A stretch of 17,166 bases of DNA from Candidatus Wirthbacteria bacterium CG2_30_54_11. GTDB lineage: Bacteria; Patescibacteriota; CG2-30-54-11. The notes beneath the pieces are model-generated. The model ran no database searches, was not told the DNA's origin, and saw nothing but the letters and a program-made list of their open reading frames with translations. Of the stretch, positions 6,856 to 14,123 are shown in pieces. The position numbers were made by a program, and so were the translations under genes. The stretch spans positions 1 to 17,166 of the forward strand of contig MNZT01000037.1 of assembly GCA_001873755.1 (NCBI GenBank). Direction: 5' to 3'. Position 1 is the first letter of the stretch, and each line of letters begins with the position of its first letter.

Positions 6856-7452
6856 CTATTTTGGGCTATGGCCTGCAAGGATATGATCCACAGCGTCCGC
6901 GAGGTCAGCAGCTCGATGATCAGGAATGAACTCTGGTGATAGTGAATGCTCTCCAGCGATGAATATTGATCTTACTCCGATATTGTGCGCGAGGGCGATG
7001 TCGGTCTGTCGGTCTCCGATCAGCCAGGTCCCTGAGAGATCAATGTCAGGGTGTTCGTTCAGCGCTTGGTCGATCAGTCCTCTTTTTGGTTTTCTGCAAG
7101 AACATCCGCTGTTGATCGCATGAGGGCAGGTGTAGATGCTGTCGATGCGGGCACCGGTTTCGCTCGAGATGAACCGGCACAGTCTCCCGTTCATTTCCAG
7201 ATACAGTTTAGAAGAGAGACTGCCATCAGCCAGGCCATCCTGGTTGGTGATGACGAAACAGTGATAACTTGTGTCCTTCAATCTGGTGAACGCTGTCTTC
7301 ACAGAGGGCAGGATCTCGAACTTATCGAGACTGTCGATCACCTCTGAGGTAGGGCCGATCGACGGGTCGAACAATGGTTCCCGTAACAAGACACCATCAC
7401 GGTCCAGGAAGATTGCATTCACTCGTGTTCCCTTGCTTGATATGCGGTACAT
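6856..7452 (-). CDS. HisB-N-like HAD phosphatase (histidinol-phosphate or heptose-bisphosphate type)
   Basis: An HAD-IIIA phosphatase of 198 residues. It has motif I FLDRDGVL (Asp17 and Asp19 with the ATG start), VITNQDGLADG (67-77), a zinc loop with Cys109, His111, Cys117 and Cys119 (CPH...CSCRKPK), and GDRQTDIALAHNIG (146-159). The order and spacing, including the REP...F piece after motif I, resemble the N-terminal phosphatase domain of bacterial HisB. The related GmhB heptose-bisphosphate phosphatases share the same zinc loop. As a histidinol-phosphatase it would work directly after the HisC-like enzyme encoded next. The ATG at 7452 lies 9 bp after the aldolase stop with no clear ribosome site. 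A GTG at 7422 has AAGGGA 6 bases upstream and places motif I close to the N terminus as in HisB, so it is a strong alternative giving 188 residues. Confidence 0.82.
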   Translation of the reverse strand: MYRISSKGTRVNAIFLDRDGVLLREPLFDPSIGPTSEVIDSLDKFEILPSVKTAFTRLKDTSYHCFVITNQDGLADGSLSSKLYLEMNGRLCRFISSETGARIDSIYTCPHAINSGCSCRKPKRGLIDQALNEHPDIDLSGTWLIGDRQTDIALAHNIGVRSIFIAGEHSLSPEFIPDHRAADLADAVDHILAGHSPK

Positions 7453-7461
7453 GACCCGAGA

Positions 7462-8337
7462 TCAGGCTTTTCCGGCGCAGCCGAGCAGGTCGATCCAGTG
7501 CATGACGGCCACCCGGATGGCGTCCCGCACCGCTACATCGATCTTGCCGGGGTCGTACTCATCGTGGTGGCCGCTGATATAGTTATAGGTGGCGTCGATC
7601 AGGGTGTGCTTGAGTTCGGTGGAGACATTCAGTTTGGCTCCGCCGGCGGCGAGGAGCTTCTTGATGTACTCCTCGGGCAGGCCGGTGCCGCCATGGACGA
7701 CAAGCGGGGTTTTGATGCCGTTGCCGTTGAGCATTTTGTGGATGGTCGCCATGCGCTCGAAATCGATCTTGGGATTTTTGGTCTTGTATACGCCATGGGC
7801 GGTACCGATAGCAGGGGCAAAAATGTCGATCCCGGTACTCCGGACGAATTCGATGGATTGCTGGGGGTTGGCCAGCTGGGCTTCATCGTCCGCGACCTTG
7901 ATCTGATCCTCGACACCGCTGACGGTACCGAGCTCACCTTCGACTGAGATGTTGCCGAGCGAATGACAGTAGTCGACGACTTCTTTGGTCTGGCGGATGT
8001 TCTCGGCATAGGTCTGTTTGGAGGCGTCGATCATGATGTTGGTATAGCCGGAATCAGCACATTTTTTGCAATAGTCGACGTCGGTGCAATGGTCGAGGTG
8101 GAGGCAGACTGGGATGGGGGCAGAGGAGGCGAGAGTGCGAAAGATCGCAACCATCATGTCTGTGCCGAGGAATCTTGAAGGCTTGACTGAAGTCTGGACG
8201 ATCACGGGAGTTTTTTTCTCGACTGCGGCATCGATCACCGCTTCGAACTGGACCAGGTCGGTGATGTTGAACGCGCCGACGGCGTATCCGTTCGCGGCAG
8301 CATCCATCATGATCTCTTTGGCGTTCACGATCGACAT
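7462..8337 (-). CDS. Class II fructose-bisphosphate aldolase
   Basis: This 291-residue zinc aldolase cleaves fructose-1,6-bisphosphate to dihydroxyacetone phosphate and glyceraldehyde-3-phosphate, or joins them, in the cytoplasm. The catalytic Asp82 and zinc-ligand His83 lie in LHLDHC, VEGELGTVSGVED (132-144) is a family signature, and the other zinc ligands are His181 in GTAHGVYK and His215 in VVHGGTGL. The phosphate-binding NVST (237-240) follows. Tagatose-bisphosphate aldolases share this frame and cannot be fully excluded. The start ATG at 8337 has an excellent GGAGGAG Shine-Dalgarno. It is the first gene of the minus-strand operon with a promoter just upstream (8368-8396), followed by the HisB-like, HisC-like and CbbY-like genes with gaps of 9, 39 and 28 bp. 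Class II aldolase plus CbbY is a pairing known from carbon-fixation operons. Confidence 0.92.
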   Translation of the reverse strand: MSIVNAKEIMMDAAANGYAVGAFNITDLVQFEAVIDAAVEKKTPVIVQTSVKPSRFLGTDMMVAIFRTLASSAPIPVCLHLDHCTDVDYCKKCADSGYTNIMIDASKQTYAENIRQTKEVVDYCHSLGNISVEGELGTVSGVEDQIKVADDEAQLANPQQSIEFVRSTGIDIFAPAIGTAHGVYKTKNPKIDFERMATIHKMLNGNGIKTPLVVHGGTGLPEEYIKKLLAAGGAKLNVSTELKHTLIDATYNYISGHHDEYDPGKIDVAVRDAIRVAVMHWIDLLGCAGKA

Positions 8338-8367
8338 ACGGTCTCCTCCTAAAAATTGGCTAGCGTG

Positions 8368-8396
8368 AGTATAATATTGTCGCGCAGGTTATGCAA
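8368..8396 (-). promoter_or_regulatory. Sigma70-like promoter of the aldolase operon
   Basis: On the minus strand TTGCAT (8396-8391) and TATACT (8373-8368) are exactly 17 bp apart, close to the -35 and -10 consensus. A transcript starting about 7 bp later would have a leader of about 25 bases carrying the GGAGGAG ribosome site of the aldolase gene. Confidence 0.7.
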
Positions 8397-8461
8397 CCTT
8401 GATGTATCGGCATGGACCTGAACACAGCGGTCACTGTCAGATCAGAACGCCGCGGAGGGTA

Positions 8462-9394
8462 CTAACGGGAGTCGACTGGAGGCAAGGGAAGCATTTTTGA
8501 CCTTTCAGCAGAGGTGGTCAGATACACACCGATCAGTGAACAGATGACGCCGAGGACAAAAACCGCCGTCAGTTTTTCGTTGAGCAGCATGGCTGCCCAG
8601 ACAAAGGTCATGAAGGGCTGAATATACTGGGTAAGCGAGGCGGTGAGAGGATCGGCTTTTTTGACAATCAGCTGACCGAGAAAAAAGGCCAGCACCGTCC
8701 CGACCGTAGCGACATAGAGCAGCCCCAGGATCGCTTCGACAGGGACACCGACCCACCAGCGGGGAGAGGTGTGCAGATCGGAGAGCGCGAAGAGCGAGGA
8801 GGCTAGGGTGGAGACTAACGTGAATACGAACACGATCTGGCTGAGAGAGAAGCGGTCGTGGAGTTTCTGGCTGAGCATGAGATAGAGAGAATAAAAGATC
8901 ACGGCGAGGAAAATGAGTAGATTGCCTTTGACGCTGCCGAGATCGGTCTGTCCTGAAGTGATCATGGGCAGAGCGAAGAAGATGGCCGTTCCCAGGAAGC
9001 CGATGGCTATGCCCAGGGAAGTTCTTTTCGTGATGCGCCGGCGCAAGAAGAAGATCGAGATCAAGGTGACTAGAATAGGAACCGCAGCATAAAGCATCTG
9101 GGAGATGTTCGCGGTTGTATATTTGATGCCGAAAGCGAAGAAATAGGTGTTGGCTGTAGCGAGGCAGGATACGAGCGTGAGTTCCAGCAGCGGACGCCTG
9201 GCGACAGGGAACCGCTTTCGGGCAAAAGGAAAGAGGATCAGGGCGGCGATGAAAAAGCGGAGGAAAATAAAACTCATGGTCGGTATGCTCAAAAGCGAGA
9301 TTTTGGCGAACACGCCGATACCGCTTGACAGCAGGGAGGTCAGGAAGACCAGGCCGAGGATGGAGGAAGAATGACGGTGGGTGGGTGATGGCAC
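8462..9394 (-). CDS. EamA/DMT-family transporter, copy 1
   Basis: A 310-residue membrane protein with about ten hydrophobic helices in two repeated halves, the fold of drug/metabolite transporters of the EamA (RhaT/YdcZ-like) family. The first half begins GVFAKISLLSIPTMSFIFLRFFIAA and the second contains QYIQPFMTFVWAAMLLNEKLT, both typical of EamA domains. Such proteins usually export amino acids or other small metabolites; the substrate cannot be read from sequence. The start is a GTG at 9394 with AGGAG 8 bases upstream. It lies 28 bp downstream of a close paralogue with which it aligns over its whole length. No clear terminator separates it from the aldolase promoter region downstream. Confidence 0.88.
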   Translation of the reverse strand: MPSPTHRHSSSILGLVFLTSLLSSGIGVFAKISLLSIPTMSFIFLRFFIAALILFPFARKRFPVARRPLLELTLVSCLATANTYFFAFGIKYTTANISQMLYAAVPILVTLISIFFLRRRITKRTSLGIAIGFLGTAIFFALPMITSGQTDLGSVKGNLLIFLAVIFYSLYLMLSQKLHDRFSLSQIVFVFTLVSTLASSLFALSDLHTSPRWWVGVPVEAILGLLYVATVGTVLAFFLGQLIVKKADPLTASLTQYIQPFMTFVWAAMLLNEKLTAVFVLGVICSLIGVYLTTSAERSKMLPLPPVDSR

Positions 9395-9422
9395 AGAAGG
9401 GGCTCCTGGATGTAAAGACAGA

Positions 9423-10349
9423 TTAACAGGGCTCAGTGGGGGGCAGTGTATGGTGCTCTCCGGATTCGGCTGAAGTCGTGAGATAGACGCCGGCCAACGT
9501 ACAGATCACTGCAATAATAAACACGATCGTCAGGCGTTCTCCGAGCAGCAGGGCTGCCCAGACGAAGGTCATGAAAGGCTGGATATATTGAATGACCGAG
9601 GCGGTGACGGGGTTGGACTTCTTGACCACCAACTGGCTCAGATAGTAGAACAGGACCGTGCCGATCGATCCTGCGTATAATAATCCCACATACGCTGCCG
9701 GAGGTACCGTATTCCACCATGCAGGGTTTGAGATCAGATCGACAGCTGTCAGAGGGGCGCTGATGATCAGGGAAACGAGGGAAAAAATGAAAACGATCTG
9801 ACCTACCGAGAACCGGTCATGGAAGCGTTCACTGGCCAGACAGTAAACTGTGTAAGTTATGACCGAGACGAAAATGGTTAGATTGCCCCGGATACCGCCG
9901 AGCGACGCCTGACCTGTGGTGAGCATGGGTAGGACCAGGATGAGGGCAGTTCCTAAAAAGCCTATGGAGATACCTATGGTCGCTCGTCTGTTGATACGGT
10001 GGTGGAGGAACACGATCGTGATGAGGGTGGTCATGAGAGGGAGAGAGGCATAGAGCATCTGGGAAATACTGGCGGTCGTATCACTGATCCCGAAGGCAAA
10101 AAGGATGGTATTGGCCGTGGCCAGCAGGGAGACAAGCATGAGCTGGAGCAGTGGTCTGCCTGCAGGTAGTTTTTTCACAGAAGAAGGTGCGAGCAGGATC
10201 GTGGCGATGACGAAGCGCAGAAAGATAAAACTCATGGGCGGGATGGTTCGCAGGGCGATCTTGGCGATAGGGCCAAATCCGCTTCCGATGATGGCAGTGA
10301 GGATGATGAGGGCGAGAACGGCGGAAGAGGTGCGGTGGTGAGATGGCAA
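9423..10349 (-). CDS. EamA/DMT-family transporter, copy 2
   Basis: A second ten-helix EamA exporter, 308 residues from the preferred start, clearly paralogous to the adjacent gene: GFGPIAKIALRTIPPMSFIFLRFVIA and QYIQPFMTFVWAALLLGERLT occur at matching positions. The frame is open to an ATG at 10385, but that ATG lies inside a GTCAT repeat element and has no ribosome site. The TTG at 10349 is preferred. GGAGCTCC stands 7 bases upstream, and the stretch from the ribosome site through the first codons (then CCATC...CACC) mirrors the same stretch before the GTG of the paralogue. The two genes are probably one transcript made by tandem duplication, with diverged substrates or roles. The substrate is unknown. 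Confidence 0.85.
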   Translation of the reverse strand: MPSHHRTSSAVLALIILTAIIGSGFGPIAKIALRTIPPMSFIFLRFVIATILLAPSSVKKLPAGRPLLQLMLVSLLATANTILFAFGISDTTASISQMLYASLPLMTTLITIVFLHHRINRRATIGISIGFLGTALILVLPMLTTGQASLGGIRGNLTIFVSVITYTVYCLASERFHDRFSVGQIVFIFSLVSLIISAPLTAVDLISNPAWWNTVPPAAYVGLLYAGSIGTVLFYYLSQLVVKKSNPVTASVIQYIQPFMTFVWAALLLGERLTIVFIIAVICTLAGVYLTTSAESGEHHTLPPTEPC

Positions 10350-10352
10350 AAA

Positions 10353-10360
10353 GGAGCTCC
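10353..10360 (-). promoter_or_regulatory. Ribosome binding site deciding the TTG start of transporter copy 2
   Basis: GGAGCTCC reads on the minus strand 7 bases before the TTG at 10349. The equivalent CAGGAGCCCC stands before the GTG of the paralogue, and the codons after both starts agree (Pro-Ser...His-Arg...Ser-Ser). This argues against the ATG at 10385. Confidence 0.6.
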
Positions 10361-10379
10361 AGTGGGTAGTTTGATCAGA

Positions 10380-10464
10380 TGTCATCCCTGCGAAGGCAGG
10401 AATCTCCGAGGTTGCTGGATCAGGCGGTCAGTAGATACCTGCCTGCGCAGGTATGACAGGTTTC
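10380..10464. repeat. GTCAT-bounded inverted repeat element A
   Basis: The left end TGTCATCCCTGCGAAGGCAG and the right end, read on the other strand as TGTCATACCTGCGCAGGCAG, are near-identical inverted ends about 85 bp apart. Each contains a small internal palindrome, and the left one continues into GGAATCTCC. The form resembles dispersed REP/MITE-like elements. It lies between transporter copy 2 and the HExxH membrane protein gene. Confidence 0.7.
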
Positions 10465-10491
10465 GGGGTGGTGAATGTAACAGCAATGCAA

Positions 10492-11157
10492 TCATGGGGT
10501 ACCAGTTTTTCTGAACTGTTGGATGAACATCTCCCAGACCAGGTAGGCGCCGGCCAGGGCAGAAACTACCAGGATGAGGTTCCTGCAGGTCCTGATGACG
10601 CTCGCGATAATGGTATCCTGTTCTAAAATGTGCATCCTGGAAAGCAGGTATGCCCAGTCATGGGAAGCGGGGCCGGGCGCGTAGCTGACCATAGGCAGGA
10701 TCTGTTGTCGCGCATCAGCCATGTACCTGGCGATTCCGGTGAGGTTGGTTCCCAGCCAGCTGAGCGCAAAAGCAACCGCAAAATAGTCCTTCTGCCGGCT
10801 GAACTGCCAGATCGTGATCAGGGGCGCAGCCAGCTGGGTAATCGTGCCTCCGGCAGCCATGAGATCGCTGCCTGCCCAAAAGAAAAGCAGATGGCCGGTC
10901 TCGTGGATCCCCAGGTTCAGTCCCTCGATGAAGCTGCGGTAGTCGGCATTTTGAAGCGTTCGGATCGCGATATATCCCATCCAGATGGCGAGCGGGAGAT
11001 AGAGATACCAGAGTCTGCCCTGCGCCCAGACCTGCAGGTTTTCGACTTTCCGGTCTATCCAGGATACGGTTATAATGGATTTGATCCCTTTGTCGGTCGA
11101 GGGGACGAGGACGCGGGGCTCTTCGGTCGGGTGTTGGACATTTGGCTGGTTCGGCAA
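10492..11157 (-). CDS. Multi-pass membrane protein with HExxH motif, putative metalloprotease-like
   Basis: A protein of about 221 residues with several hydrophobic segments. One segment carries LGIHETGHLLFF, an HExxH motif whose two histidines and glutamate form the zinc site in many metalloproteases. A GGTITQLAAPL segment follows, then a YMADAR motif and an SHDW motif, whose Asp and His could complete the site. The arrangement recalls M50-type intramembrane proteases, but no family can be named and activity is unproven. The frame opens at a TTG at 11181, only 4 bp after the ATPase stop. The TTG at 11157 has GAGGA 7 bases upstream and is preferred here; it removes eight residues. The gene follows the P-type ATPase closely on the same strand, so the two are probably one transcript. 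The soluble N terminus is Pro/Glu-rich. Confidence 0.7.
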   Translation of the reverse strand: MPNQPNVQHPTEEPRVLVPSTDKGIKSIITVSWIDRKVENLQVWAQGRLWYLYLPLAIWMGYIAIRTLQNADYRSFIEGLNLGIHETGHLLFFWAGSDLMAAGGTITQLAAPLITIWQFSRQKDYFAVAFALSWLGTNLTGIARYMADARQQILPMVSYAPGPASHDWAYLLSRMHILEQDTIIASVIRTCRNLILVVSALAGAYLVWEMFIQQFRKTGTP

Positions 11158-11185
11158 GTCTTTTTCCTCGGGTATTCCCAAACTG

Positions 11186-13777
11186 TCAGGGGAGGGGGAT
11201 TGTTTCGGTCAGGAGATCCTGGTGACGTTTTATGGCATAGAGTTTGACCAGTTCGAACCAGACGACACTGATGACGCCGGCGGAGACGGTGATGAAGAGG
11301 TCGATGAGATGCATGGGTGCGAAGTGGAACATATTCTGGAGGAAAGGCACGGTGATCACCAGTCCGAGAAAGAGCAGAGCGCCGCTGAGGACATATCCGA
11401 GGGCTTTGTTCTGTTTTTTCATGTTGGCAATGATCGACGCCGCCCAGCTGCGGTTGGTCAGGATGAGGCAGAGATTGGAGATGATGAGGGTGATGAATGA
11501 GAGGGTCCTGGCCTCGGAAAAGGTTTCGCCGAGATACAGGGAGATCTTGTATACAGCAGCAACGATTATCAGAGATACAGTGCCCTGCAGGAGGCTGATG
11601 AAGAGAGCTTTCCGGCTGAAAAGCGGTGCTTTGATGGAGCGGGGTCGGCGCTGCATGATGTCGTCGTCCGCTTCTTCAGCTTCAAAAACCACTGAGCAGG
11701 CCGGGTCGATGATGAGTTCCAGGAACACGATGTGCACCGGGTAGAGGATGGTCTCTTCCCAGCGCAGCAGTACCGGGAGCAGGGCCATCCCTGCGATGGG
11801 GATATGGACGCTTACGATGTAGGCCATGGCCTTTTTCAGATTGTCGTAGATGCGGCGGCCCATGCGCACGGCAGCCACGATAGTAGAAAAATCATCATCC
11901 AGCAGCACGAGGTCCGAAGCTTCGCGGGCTACATCGGTGCCTCGTTCGCCCATGGCGATGCCGATGGCGGCTGATTTCAGCGCCGGTGCGTCATTGACCC
12001 CGTCGCCGGTCATCCCGACCACTTCCCCGTTCGCTTTCAGTGCATTGACCAGGATGAATTTCTGTTCCGGCACGACCCGGGCAAAGATGTCAGTGTGTTT
12101 CACCCTTTCCCGAAGGGTCGCTTCGTCCATCTGCTCAAGCTCGGGTCCGGTGATGATGTTCTCTGTGTTTCTGAGGCCGATCTGCTGGGCGATGTTCTGG
12201 GCGGTTTTTGGGTAATCACCAGTGATCATGACCACCCGGATGCCGGCGGTGTAGCACTCCTTGATCGCCGGAGGGACCGTGGGCCGGATGGGGTCAGCCA
12301 GGCCGATCAAGCCGATGAAGTGGAAGTCGAAATCATGCTGCTTCTTGGGGAGGGAGGCGTCGTGCTGGAAGGTGGCGCGGGCAACACCCAGTACTCTCAG
12401 TCCCCTGCCGGCCATCTGCTGGATCTTGTCCGCCAGTTCTTTTTGTCTGTCGGCCGGCAGGTGGCAGAGGTCCATGATGGCTTCGGGGGCACCTTTGGCG
12501 GAGATGACATAGTCCCTGCCGTTCGGGGAGCTCCAGACCTGGGACAGTGCGAGCAGTTCACGCGAGAGCGGGTATTCCTGCACCAGGTTCCAGTCCTGAT
12601 GCAGATGCTCGGTCTGCGCCAGCTTCAGATCACCGATCTGCTTCAGCGCTTTGTCCATGGGGTCAAAGGGGTATCTTTTGCTCGCCAGGATCCCGTACTC
12701 TATGAGCCGGTGGAACGTCTCCGGCAGATCACCAGCTGTATCGATGTCAAAAAAAGCATCTTTGACGTAGAGCATCTGGATGGTCATGAGATTCTGGGTG
12801 AGCGTTCCGGTCTTGTCCACGCAGAGCACGGTGGCAGCTCCGAGAGTTTCGACTGCGGACATTTTGCGGGCGAGCATTTTTTTCAGCGACATGCGGTAGG
12901 CGCCGAGCGCGAGGAAGACGGTCAGCACGACCGGGAATTCTTCCGGGAGCATGGCCATGGCAAGAGTGACCCCTGTCAGGAAGCTTTCGACGAGGTTGCC
13001 GGTCGCCAGCAGGGAGGCGATGACCACGAGGGCGCAGAGCCCTACGGCGATCATGAAGATCGTCTTCACCAGATGTCCGGTTTCCTTCTGCAGCGGGGTT
13101 TCTTCCTGTTCGACGCTTTGGAGTGCTTTGCCAATCCTGCCCATCTCGGTCTGAAGTCCTGTATTTTTGATCAGAACGACGCCCTGGCCCTGCACGACCA
13201 TGGAGCCGCTGTAGACAAAAGGCAGGTCATCGCCGCCGGGTCGTCCCATTTCCAGCGTGGCAGGTTCAGTATCGGTCGGATTCTTTCTTACTGCTACCGA
13301 TTCCCCGGTGAGCAGGGATTCGTCAGCGGAGACAGAGATGCCCCAGAGCAGCACGCCGTCTGCGGCGATACGGTCACCCTCGGTGATGATCATGTAGTCG
13401 CCGGGGACGACTTCCCGGCCAGCGATGCGGACCCGCTCACCGTCGCGGATGACGAGGGCTCGGGGACTCGAGAGGTCCTTCAGCGCTTCGATCGCGTTTT
13501 CGGTTTTGCCTTCCTGGTAGATGGTGATGCCGATCATGACGAAAACAAATCCCAGCAGCATGATCGCTTCCTGCAGGTCACCCAGGAAAAGGTAGAGTGT
13601 GCCGCAGGCTACCAGGAGCAGGAACATCGGTTCCTCGACCACCCCCAAGGCGATGGTGAGGAGTGTTTTTTTCTTGCCCGACGGCAGTTCGTTGTAGCCG
13701 TATTGTTCCAGTTTCTGCCGGACTTCTTCCGAACTCAGACCGCGGAGCTGCTTTACTTCGTGTTCGCTGAGTGCCAT
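11186..13777 (-). CDS. P2-type cation-transporting ATPase
   Basis: An 863-residue P-type ATPase of Ca/Na/H-pump architecture. In order it has a cation-ATPase N-terminal domain, the actuator-domain TGES (157-160), M4 PEEFP (278-282), the phosphorylation motif DKTGTLT with Asp321, nucleotide-domain KGAPE (428-432), hinge TGDGVND (590-596), and a C-terminal membrane domain. ATP hydrolysis would drive a cation across the membrane. Residues that hold Ca2+ in SERCA are only partly kept. The M4 Glu is present. The M5 Asn and Glu positions read His658 and a hydrophobic residue, and M6 has ELIID (687-691) instead of NxxxD. Calcium is therefore plausible but not assured. The ATG at 13777 starts MALSEHEV, a normal P2 N terminus; the frame extends seven codons further to a TTG at 13798. 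The ribosome site is weak. Confidence 0.93.
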   Translation of the reverse strand: MALSEHEVKQLRGLSSEEVRQKLEQYGYNELPSGKKKTLLTIALGVVEEPMFLLLVACGTLYLFLGDLQEAIMLLGFVFVMIGITIYQEGKTENAIEALKDLSSPRALVIRDGERVRIAGREVVPGDYMIITEGDRIAADGVLLWGISVSADESLLTGESVAVRKNPTDTEPATLEMGRPGGDDLPFVYSGSMVVQGQGVVLIKNTGLQTEMGRIGKALQSVEQEETPLQKETGHLVKTIFMIAVGLCALVVIASLLATGNLVESFLTGVTLAMAMLPEEFPVVLTVFLALGAYRMSLKKMLARKMSAVETLGAATVLCVDKTGTLTQNLMTIQMLYVKDAFFDIDTAGDLPETFHRLIEYGILASKRYPFDPMDKALKQIGDLKLAQTEHLHQDWNLVQEYPLSRELLALSQVWSSPNGRDYVISAKGAPEAIMDLCHLPADRQKELADKIQQMAGRGLRVLGVARATFQHDASLPKKQHDFDFHFIGLIGLADPIRPTVPPAIKECYTAGIRVVMITGDYPKTAQNIAQQIGLRNTENIITGPELEQMDEATLRERVKHTDIFARVVPEQKFILVNALKANGEVVGMTGDGVNDAPALKSAAIGIAMGERGTDVAREASDLVLLDDDFSTIVAAVRMGRRIYDNLKKAMAYIVSVHIPIAGMALLPVLLRWEETILYPVHIVFLELIIDPACSVVFEAEEADDDIMQRRPRSIKAPLFSRKALFISLLQGTVSLIIVAAVYKISLYLGETFSEARTLSFITLIISNLCLILTNRSWAASIIANMKKQNKALGYVLSGALLFLGLVITVPFLQNMFHFAPMHLIDLFITVSAGVISVVWFELVKLYAIKRHQDLLTETIPLP

Positions 13778-13809
13778 GGTTTCATTCCCAAAAAACAAAG
13801 ACTTCCCGA

Positions 13810-13818
13810 ACTATAGCA
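13810..13818 (-). promoter_or_regulatory. Extended -10 promoter candidate for the ATPase gene
   Basis: On the minus strand the sequence reads TGCTATAGT, an extended -10 element (TGnTATAnT). There is no good -35 box 17 bp upstream, which extended -10 promoters can lack. The distance to the ATG at 13777 would give a leader of about 25 bases. Confidence 0.4.
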
Positions 13819-13895
13819 TGCAAACCGTCGTTTTGGTAGTCGCTTCAGCTGTTAGTTCTGTCTATTCAACCTGCCGATATCTGTTCGTTCTTTGC

Positions 13896-14055
13896 GTCAT
13901 CCCGCCTTGCGAGGCTCGCCAAGGGCGGCCTGAGCCAAGGCATCTGCGGTGAAGGATCTGCGGTGAAGGATCTGCGGTGAAGGATCTGCGGTGAAGGATC
14001 TGCATTGATAGTATATCAGGGAGATTCTTCCCCGCCTGAGGCGGGTCAGAATGAC
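13896..14055. repeat. GTCAT-bounded repeat element B
   Basis: The left end reads GTCATCCCGCCTTGCGAGG and contains a 20-bp stretch (13900-13919) identical to 4776-4795. The right end on the opposite strand reads GTCATTCTGACCCGCCTCAG, with the palindrome CCCGCC-TGA-GGCGGG at 14031-14045, and continues into AGAATCTCC as in element A. Between the ends lies the 14-bp tandem array. The structure fits a non-autonomous dispersed element. Confidence 0.65.
13937..14006. repeat. 14-bp tandem repeat array, five units
   Basis: The unit gaaggatctgcggt occurs perfectly at 13951-13964, 13965-13978 and 13979-13992. A fourth copy at 13993-14006 differs in its last bases, and a degenerate copy precedes at 13937-13950. 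There are no spacers, so this is not a CRISPR array. Copy number is likely variable between strains. Confidence 0.85.
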
Positions 14056-14086
14056 ATTTCCGTATCATGACCACTGTATTTCGTTG

Positions 14087-14092
14087 TATAGT
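14087..14092 (+). promoter_or_regulatory. Weak -10 candidate for epmA-efp
   Basis: TATAGT lies 31 bp before the epmA ATG, but no convincing -35 box is found 16-18 bp upstream, and the area directly follows repeat element B. It is the best candidate in the gap. Confidence 0.3.
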
Positions 14093-14123
14093 CATCCCGG
14101 CTATTGTTCGAATTGGAGGCACT

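Larger units (their letters stand above)
13778..14123. other. Non-coding intergenic region between the ATPase and epmA genes
   Basis: This 346-bp gap between divergent genes holds a likely ATPase promoter near 13810, repeat element B with its 14-bp tandem array (13896-14055), and a weak candidate promoter and the ribosome site for epmA (14087-14119). Short reading frames here run through the repeats and look non-coding. Confidence 0.7.

Noticed and set aside
7498..7947. A 149-codon plus-strand open frame opposite the aldolase gene
   Set aside because: The minus strand encodes a complete class II aldolase with all zinc ligands, so this is a shadow frame.
10630..11247. A 205-codon plus-strand open frame
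   Set aside because: It is antisense to the HExxH membrane protein, which has coherent membrane helices and motifs; this frame has none.
12095..13816. A 573-codon open frame on the plus strand opposite the ATPase gene
   Set aside because: It lies wholly antisense to a P-type ATPase with all motifs intact. The translation is low in hydrophobic structure, rich in His/Asp/Gly and has no recognisable domain, as expected from the reverse of a GC-biased coding sequence.
13937..14006. Possible CRISPR array
   Set aside because: The 14-bp units are directly adjacent, with no spacers and no cas genes nearby.
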